From: Clostridium sp. CAG:413 | GTDB lineage: Bacteria > Bacillota > Clostridia > Oscillospirales > Acutalibacteraceae | DNA length: 54,443 nt | Direction: 5' to 3' | Assembly (NCBI GenBank): GCA_000431775.1 | Contig: FR888233.1 | Location: 59,621 to 114,063 of the forward strand | In this document: positions 49,325-54,443 of the stretch, piece after piece | Layout of the letters: every line of letters starts with the position of its first letter | Numbering within the stretch: the stretch's first letter is position 1 | The notes under the pieces: generated by a model | What the model saw: only the letters and a program-made list of their open reading frames with translations | Told to the model about the DNA's origin: nothing | The model's database searches: none | Program-made: the position numbers and the translations under genes

Positions 49325-50467
49325 ATGAAGATCGGTGTTTTCGGTGGGACCTTTAACCCCCCGCACAACGGCCATGTCCGCCTCGCAAAGGCGGCGGCCG
49401 ACGAGCTGAAGCTCGATAAGCTGCTGGTGATACCGTCCTGCATCCCGCCGCATAAAATTGCGGCAAAGCTCGCCGACGGGCAGGAGAGGCTCGAGATGTG
49501 CCGCCTTGCGTTCGGCTGCGACCCCCGCTTCGAGGTGTCGCCGATGGAGCTTGAGAGGGGCAGCAGGAGCTACACGGTCGAGACTCTGCGGGAGCTTAAA
49601 GCGCTTTACCCCGACAGCGAGCTGTATTTCATAGTCGGCTCGGATATGCTTGAGAGCTTCGATAAATGGTACCTGTGGCAGGAGATACTCTCGCTCAGCG
49701 TGCTCTGCGCCGCCTCGAGGGAGGATGGCTACAACCCCGATCTCAGCCGCTTCGGCAAGCTGGCGGAGCGAATCAAAATAATCACGCTCGATCCGCTTGA
49801 GGTCAGCTCCACTCAGATAAGGAATTCGGCGGGCGAGGTCAGCCCGGAGCTGCTCGACCCCAAGGTCGCCGCCTATATCCGTGAGCACGGGCTTTATGAC
49901 GACGGATTGAACCGATACCGTGAGCTGCTGCGCGGCAAGCTGAATCCCCGCAGGCTGTTTCACAGCGAATGCGTCAGCGAGTGCGCCGGCGTGCTTGCCG
50001 AGAGATACGGCGCTTCCGTTGAGAAGGCAAGGCTCGCGGGCCTGCTGCACGACGTGATGAAAAATGCCCCCGCAAACGAGCAATTGGCGCTCATGCCTGA
50101 TATCACGCCGCTTGAGCTGCTGAATACCAAGGTCTGGCATCAGATCTCGGGCGAAGCGTTCCTGAGGCAAAACGGCATTGTGACCGACGAGGAGATCCTC
50201 GGCGCCGTCAGGTGGCATACCACGGGCAAGGCGGGCATGACCCTGCTCGAAAAAATCATATACGTTGCGGATTTTATCTCTGCGGACAGAGATTATAAGG
50301 ATGTGGAGGTCGTGCGGCGGCTCGCCTATATCAGCCTTGAGCACGCTATTCTCTACACCTCCCGATACACGGTGAACAAAATGGTCTCTCAGGATCTGCT
50401 GCTTCACCCTGCCACGGTTGAATGTTATAACGATATGCTGATGCACTTCGGCATACAGAAAGGTTGA
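49325..50467 (+). CDS. nadD: Nicotinate-nucleotide adenylyltransferase fused to YqeK HD-domain hydrolase
   Basis: 380 residues. Residues 1-195 are NadD: GVFGGTFNPPHNGHVRLA with the (H/T)xGH adenylyltransferase motif, LLVIPSCIPPHK, YFIVGSDMLESFDKWY and the late STQIRNS motif. Residues 205-380 are a YqeK-type HD domain: FHSECVSECAGVLAERYG, ARLAGLLHDVMKN (HD pair), and RWHTTGKAGMTLLEKIIYVADF. NadD makes nicotinate adenine dinucleotide; YqeK hydrolyses Ap4A to ADP. In many Firmicutes they are separate adjacent genes; here one frame without interruption. rsfS follows 3 bases later. Confidence 0.94.
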   Translation: MKIGVFGGTFNPPHNGHVRLAKAAADELKLDKLLVIPSCIPPHKIAAKLADGQERLEMCRLAFGCDPRFEVSPMELERGSRSYTVETLRELKALYPDSELYFIVGSDMLESFDKWYLWQEILSLSVLCAASREDGYNPDLSRFGKLAERIKIITLDPLEVSSTQIRNSAGEVSPELLDPKVAAYIREHGLYDDGLNRYRELLRGKLNPRRLFHSECVSECAGVLAERYGASVEKARLAGLLHDVMKNAPANEQLALMPDITPLELLNTKVWHQISGEAFLRQNGIVTDEEILGAVRWHTTGKAGMTLLEKIIYVADFISADRDYKDVEVVRRLAYISLEHAILYTSRYTVNKMVSQDLLLHPATVECYNDMLMHFGIQKG

Positions 50468-50470
50468 AAT

Positions 50471-50833
50471 ATGACTGATTCAAAAACACTTGTCAGAGAG
50501 ATAGTCAAGGTGCTCGATGAAAAGAAAGCGATGAATATAGTCGCCATCGAGACCGAGGAGGTAACAATAGTCTCCGATTTTTTCGTCATTGCCTCCGGTA
50601 TGTCAAATACCCACACGAAGTCGCTCGCCGACGATGTGGAGTATGAGATAAAGAAGAGGCTCGGCATTGACCCCGAGCATATCGAGGGCAGGGCTACCGG
50701 TTGGATACTGCTTGATTACGGCTCGGTCATAGTCCATGTCTTCCAGCAGGAGAGCAGAGAATACTATAACCTTGAGCGCCTTTGGACGGACGCTAAGGTG
50801 TTTGATATCTCGGATATCTTAACGCAGGATTGA
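50471..50833 (+). CDS. rsfS: Ribosomal silencing factor RsfS
   Basis: 120 residues. RsfS/DUF143 motifs: KVLDEKKAMNIVAIETEE, SDFFVIASGMSNTHTKSLADDVEYE, IEGRATGWILLDYGSVIVHVF and REYYNLERLW. It binds L14 and blocks subunit joining in starvation. Between nadD-yqeK and leuS, a usual neighbourhood. Confidence 0.96.
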   Translation: MTDSKTLVREIVKVLDEKKAMNIVAIETEEVTIVSDFFVIASGMSNTHTKSLADDVEYEIKKRLGIDPEHIEGRATGWILLDYGSVIVHVFQQESREYYNLERLWTDAKVFDISDILTQD

Positions 50834-50860
50834 TACAGGCACAGGAAAGGAAGATATATC

Positions 50861-53275
50861 ATGGCTCATTACGATTTTAAGAGCACGGAGAAAAAATGGC
50901 AGGAAATATGGGATAAGGAAAAGACCTTTGAGTGCAGCGACGATTACTCAAAGCCCAAGTTTTACGGCCTTGTCGAATTCCCGTACCCCAGCGGCGCAGG
51001 TATGCACGTCGGCCACATCAAGGCGTATTCGGGTCTTGAGGTCGTCTCGAGGAAGAGAAGGCTCCAGGGCTACAACGTCCTCTTCCCCATCGGCTTCGAC
51101 GCATTCGGCCTGCCCACGGAGAACTATGCGATAAAGACTAACACTCACCCGAGAATAGTCACCGATCACAATATCAAGCGCTTCACCGAGCAGCTCAAGA
51201 TGGTCGGCTTCTCCTTCGACTGGTCAAAGGTCATCGACACCACTCAGGAGGATTATTACAAGTGGACTCAGTGGATCTTCCTCAAAATGTTTGAGCACGG
51301 CCTTGTTTTCAGGGATAAGGCGCTCATCAATTACTGCCCGAGCTGCAAGGTCGTCCTCTCCAACGAGGATTCCCAGGGCGGCAAGTGCGACGTCTGCCAC
51401 AGCGAGATAATCCAGAAGTCCAAGGACGTTTGGTATCTGCGCATCACCGCCTACGCCGACAAGCTCCTTGAGGGGCTCAAGCACGTCGACTATCTGCCGA
51501 ATATCAAGCTCCAGCAGGAGAACTGGATAGGCAAATCCACCGGCGCGTTCGTTGAATTCAAGATAAAGGATACCGACGAGAAGCTCAAGATATACACGAC
51601 CAGACCCGACACCCTCTTCGGCGTCACCTTCATGGTCATGGCTCCCGAGCATCCGCTGATAGATAAATACGCCTCGATGATAGGCAACATGGACGCAGTC
51701 GCCGACTACAGAAACGTCTGCGCCAAGAAATCCGCGTTTGAGAGAACTCAGCTTGTCAAGGATAAGACGGGCGTCAAGCTCGACGGCTTCACCGCCGTCA
51801 ACCCCGTCAACGGCAAGGAGATCCCGATATATATTTCCGACTATGTTATGATGGGCTACGGCACCGGCGCTATCATGGCCGTCCCCGCCCACGATACGAG
51901 GGACTACGAATTCGCCAAGAAATTCGGCATCGACATAATCGAGGTCGTCAAGGGCGGCGATATCTCCAAGGAGGCATACACCGGCGAGGGCGAAATGGTC
52001 AACTCAGGCTTCCTCAACGGCATGACCGATAAGAAAGCCAGCATAGAGAAGATGGCCGATTACCTCACCGAGAACGGCATCGGCGAAAAGGGCGTTCAGT
52101 ATAAGATGAACGACTGGGCGTTCAACCGCCAGAGATATTGGGGCGAGCCTATCCCCATCGTCCATTGCCCCGACTGCGGCATCGTGCCCGTGCCTTATGA
52201 AGAGCTGCCGCTTGAGCTGCCCCCGGTCGAGAATTTCGAGCCCGGCACCGACGGCGAAAGCCCGCTTGCAAAGATAGATTCGTTTGTCAACTGCACCTGC
52301 CCCAAGTGCGGCAAGCCTGCAAGGAGAGAGACCGACACCATGCCCCAGTGGGCAGGCTCGTCGTGGTATTTCCTGCGCTACATAGACCCGCACAACGACA
52401 AGGAATTCGCAGCGAAAGACAAGCTGAAATATTGGATGCCCGTCGATTGGTATAACGGCGGCATGGAGCATGTCACCCGCCACCTTATCTATTCGAGATT
52501 CTGGTATAAATTCCTCTATGACCTCGGCGAAGTGCCCGTTCCGGAGCCGTACGCCAAGAGAACGGCGCAGGGCCTTATCCTCGGCCCCGACGGCGACAAG
52601 ATGTCCAAATCAAAGGGCAACGTGGTCGACCCCTGCGAGGTCGTCGAGCAATACGGCGCGGACGTGCTGAGGACTTATGTCCTCTTCATGGGCGACTATG
52701 AGAAGGCCGCTCCCTGGAGCGAGACCGGCGTTCGCGGCTGCAAGAGATTCATCGACAGAGTCTGGGGTATGCTCGATATTCTGACCGACGGCGACAGCTA
52801 CTCGCCCGAGCTTGAGAGCGCGATGCACAAGGTCGTCAAGAAGGTCTCCTCTGATATCGAGAATATGAAGTACAACACCGCCATTGCGGCGATGATGTCG
52901 CTCGTCAACGATATCTATGCCAAAGGCTCGGTCAACAGGGCGGAGCTCAAGACCTTCATCACTCTGCTCAATCCCTTTGCGCCTCACATCACCGAGGAAA
53001 TGTGGCAGGTAATGGGCCTTGACGGTATGCTAAATCAGACCGAATGGCCGACCTACGACGAGTCAAAGTGCGTCGATAACGAGATAGAGATAGCCGTTCA
53101 GATAAACGGCAAGGTCAGAGACAGGCTGGTTATATCAGCCGACGCCGACTCGGACGAAGTCATAGCGGCAGCAAAATCGCTCGATAAGATAGCCGAAGCG
53201 GTCAGCGGGATGCAGATAATCAAGGAGCTCTATGTCAAGGGCAGGCTTGTCAATATAGTAGTCAAACCGCAGTAA
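50861..53275 (+). CDS. leuS: Leucyl-tRNA synthetase
   Basis: 804 residues, the expected bacterial length. HIGH-type motif PYPSGAGMHVGHIKAY, FGLPTENYAI, an editing (CP1) domain around 220-400 with TTRPDTLFGVTFMV and GYGTGAIMAVPAHDTRDYEFA, the WYFLRYIDPHN region, KMSKSKGNVVDP (KMSKS) and the C-terminal anticodon-binding domain. Zinc-like Cys pairs occur at CPSCKVV/CDVC and CPDC/CPKCGKP. AGGAAAG precedes the ATG. Confidence 0.98.
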   Translation: MAHYDFKSTEKKWQEIWDKEKTFECSDDYSKPKFYGLVEFPYPSGAGMHVGHIKAYSGLEVVSRKRRLQGYNVLFPIGFDAFGLPTENYAIKTNTHPRIVTDHNIKRFTEQLKMVGFSFDWSKVIDTTQEDYYKWTQWIFLKMFEHGLVFRDKALINYCPSCKVVLSNEDSQGGKCDVCHSEIIQKSKDVWYLRITAYADKLLEGLKHVDYLPNIKLQQENWIGKSTGAFVEFKIKDTDEKLKIYTTRPDTLFGVTFMVMAPEHPLIDKYASMIGNMDAVADYRNVCAKKSAFERTQLVKDKTGVKLDGFTAVNPVNGKEIPIYISDYVMMGYGTGAIMAVPAHDTRDYEFAKKFGIDIIEVVKGGDISKEAYTGEGEMVNSGFLNGMTDKKASIEKMADYLTENGIGEKGVQYKMNDWAFNRQRYWGEPIPIVHCPDCGIVPVPYEELPLELPPVENFEPGTDGESPLAKIDSFVNCTCPKCGKPARRETDTMPQWAGSSWYFLRYIDPHNDKEFAAKDKLKYWMPVDWYNGGMEHVTRHLIYSRFWYKFLYDLGEVPVPEPYAKRTAQGLILGPDGDKMSKSKGNVVDPCEVVEQYGADVLRTYVLFMGDYEKAAPWSETGVRGCKRFIDRVWGMLDILTDGDSYSPELESAMHKVVKKVSSDIENMKYNTAIAAMMSLVNDIYAKGSVNRAELKTFITLLNPFAPHITEEMWQVMGLDGMLNQTEWPTYDESKCVDNEIEIAVQINGKVRDRLVISADADSDEVIAAAKSLDKIAEAVSGMQIIKELYVKGRLVNIVVKPQ

Positions 53276-53303
53276 CTGTTTAAAAAAATTAATACTTTTA
53301 CTG

Positions 53304-53333
53304 TTGACAAGCAGTGCCACGATATTGTATAAT
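53304..53333 (+). promoter_or_regulatory. Promoter of rpsU
   Basis: TTGACA, 18-bp spacer, TATAAT. A second TATAAT lies at 53361-53366 with a weak -35 (TTAGCA). Confidence 0.8.
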
Positions 53334-53385
53334 ACTTAGCAAGTACTGAAAAAAACCCTGTATAATATCGAGGGGAGGGAATAAA

Positions 53386-53562
53386 TTGAGCCAGGTCAGA
53401 GTCAAGGAAGGCGAGTCGCTCGAGAACGCACTCAGAAGATTTAAGAAGCAGACTTCAAGAGACGGCGTTATTCAGGAGGTTCGCAAGAGAGAGCACTATG
53501 AGAAGCCCTCTGTTAAGAGAAAGAAGAAGTCCGAGGCTGCTCGTAAGCGCAAGTTTAAGTAA
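53386..53562 (+). CDS. rpsU: Small ribosomal subunit protein S21
   Basis: 58 residues starting at TTG 53386, with GGGGAGGG at the right distance; no ATG fits. The sequence [20 protein letters not shown], then [19 protein letters not shown], is S21. Basic C-terminal tail. Single gene with a promoter and terminator. The TTG start may lower translation. Confidence 0.96.
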   Translation: MSQVRVKEGESLENALRRFKKQTSRDGVIQEVRKREHYEKPSVKRKKKSEAARKRKFK

Positions 53563-53573
53563 TTAAACACAAA

Positions 53574-53608
53574 GAGAGAGCTGTTGCATCTTTGCAGCAG
53601 CTCTTTTT
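53574..53608 (+). terminator. Intrinsic terminator of rpsU
   Basis: 10-bp stem GAGCTGTTGC / GCAGCAGCTC (one G-T pair), loop ATCTTT, T run. Confidence 0.85.
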
Positions 53609-53650
53609 GCGTTGTATGAGTCGTTTGGTGGGCGATGCCGGCCGACAAAA

Positions 53651-53678
53651 AAGCTGCCTTACATCAGCAAGGCAGCTT
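53651..53678 (-). terminator. Intrinsic terminator of the DUF4474-like gene
   Basis: Perfect 10-bp stem AAGCTGCCTT / AAGGCAGCTT; on the minus strand followed by a T run. Confidence 0.85.
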
Positions 53679-53682
53679 GATT

Positions 53683-54443
53683 TTATATAATGTGCTGATT
53701 TATGCTCTGCCAGACGAAGGCGACGTCGGGGCCGACCTGCACGAAGGTATCCTTGACGTTGTTGTTGAGCTTTGCGACGCGCTTGAAGCCGTTAGCCTCA
53801 AAGGCTTTGCAGAAGGCGTTCGCCATCTCGGTGTCCTTAAAGGTGATGTGCGATATCAGCCTGAACTGCTCACGGGTAACGAGCGATTCATCCGCCTCGA
53901 AGCCCACGACGAAGCCCGTGCACCACCAATACTCGGTGTAGGGGCGGGTAAGCTCGGGCTCATAGTTGCCTGTCTTGGTTTCGTCCCAGAGGAAGGTCAT
54001 CTCCATTTTGAGCCAATCCTCTTTTGCGGCGCAGGAGTAGCCCGTGCCCTTTTTGCCGATCGGGCGGGTGTATACGCCGACCTCGCCGCCGACGAAGTAG
54101 TAGCCGTACTGACCCTTCCAGATCTGGATGAGCCATTCCTTGCCGCCGTAGGTGAATTTGGTGCGGACGGTGTCGTAATATATGACTCCGACCACGGCGA
54201 GACGGTCATAAGCCTCGTTGAAGCCAAAATTCGACTGCCAACACGCCTTGTCATCGGTATAATAGTAGTTGCCCTCGGGGTCGTACTTGTAGGAGGCTAT
54301 CTTCGCCTTGTCGAAGTCGATCTTGCTGTCGGGCGGGATGTATTTCGGCGCCTTGGGCATCGTGAACACCTCGGAGAACTTGGCGTTGACGAATGTGGTC
54401 AGCTCCGCTGCGGTGCTGACGGCGGTGGTCACGCGGTCGGTGA
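53683..54443 (-). CDS. DUF4474-like protein, 5' part outside the window
   Basis: The frame is open through the right edge (the residues before the internal Val at 54432 read TDR), so the start and any signal peptide lie beyond it. At least 253 residues are visible. The middle matches the DUF4474 pattern: FGFNEAYDRLAVVGVIYYDTVRTKFTY, WLIQIWKGQYGYYFVGGEVGVYTRP, and near the end RLISHITFKDTEMANAFCKAFE and VWQSINQHII. This domain occurs in exported Clostridia proteins, often with N-terminal export signals. No catalytic residues can be assigned. Own terminator at 53651-53678. Confidence 0.78.
   Translation of the reverse strand, partial: TDRVTTAVSTAAELTTFVNAKFSEVFTMPKAPKYIPPDSKIDFDKAKIASYKYDPEGNYYYTDDKACWQSNFGFNEAYDRLAVVGVIYYDTVRTKFTYGGKEWLIQIWKGQYGYYFVGGEVGVYTRPIGKKGTGYSCAAKEDWLKMEMTFLWDETKTGNYEPELTRPYTEYWWCTGFVVGFEADESLVTREQFRLISHITFKDTEMANAFCKAFEANGFKRVAKLNNNVKDTFVQVGPDVAFVWQSINQHII

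Overview
The window looks like chromosome from a low-to-mid-GC-phylum Firmicute with a fairly GC-rich genome, most plausibly a gut Clostridia/Oscillospiraceae (Ruminococcus-like) bacterium, quite possibly a metagenome-assembled contig. This is inferred from class B sortases, a SpoIID-type protein, ZapA paired with a U32 peptidase, a MecA-like adaptor, meso-diaminopimelate dehydrogenase, Shine-Dalgarno sites close to GGAGG, and secreted proteins with many CxxC/GH repeats. No rRNA, tRNA, insertion sequence, prophage or CRISPR array was seen.

Layout. 1-5939: end of cinA, two class B sortases and a membrane protein joining a decayed CinA-like domain to a rearranged SpoIID-like domain. 6041-6517: small secreted Cys/His-rich protein. 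6717-10924: MacB-like ABC exporter between a TetR and a PadR regulator. 11254-12852: anchored beta-propeller-like protein. 13031-17681: operon of a LarA-type racemase/epimerase, a PHP phosphoesterase, 6-phosphogluconate dehydrogenase and a PfkB sugar-acid kinase. 17920-20016: first large repeat protein. 20166-23534: panE, rplM-rpsI, a DUF6514-like small protein, hemolysin III. 24102-25979: PrsA-like lipoprotein and MltG. 26136-29515: zapA, U32 peptidase, ddh. 29712-33338: rpmG-secE-nusG-rplK-rplA and rplJ-rplL with an L10 leader. 33819-36326: second large repeat protein. 36654-36885: two tandem 30-residue membrane microproteins. 37149-38359: rpe and a MecA-like gene. 38466-41192: stripped-down Rnf-like D-E-A cluster plus a small membrane protein. 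41205-45135: GH13 enzyme, LCP-like protein, transglutaminase-like protein. 45190-47648: folE-folP-folB-folK and a small Cys protein. 47820-49323: ABC-2 type transporter. 49325-53562: nadD-yqeK fusion, rsfS, leuS, rpsU. 53683-end: DUF4474-like protein, cut by the window edge.

How genes work together. The cinA/sortase/SpoIID-like block and the mltG/PrsA-like/LCP/transglutaminase genes point to cell-surface and envelope work. The larA-gnd-kinase operon suggests aldonate or sugar-acid metabolism. The fol genes make tetrahydrofolate precursors. The ribosomal cluster is the classical L11/L1/L10/L7-12 region but ends in a terminator after rplL with no rpoB following.

Most unusual items: (1) a CinA-remnant/SpoIID fusion whose SpoIID motifs occur in swapped order; (2) an RnfD-E-A cluster lacking rnfB, C and G and most Fe-S cysteines; (3) duplicated 30-residue microproteins whose differences are mostly synonymous; (4) reading frames of rplK and rnfD broken by exact or near-exact tandem duplications (19 bp and 28 bp), which may be assembly artefacts; (5) a dispersed hairpin-forming intergenic repeat.
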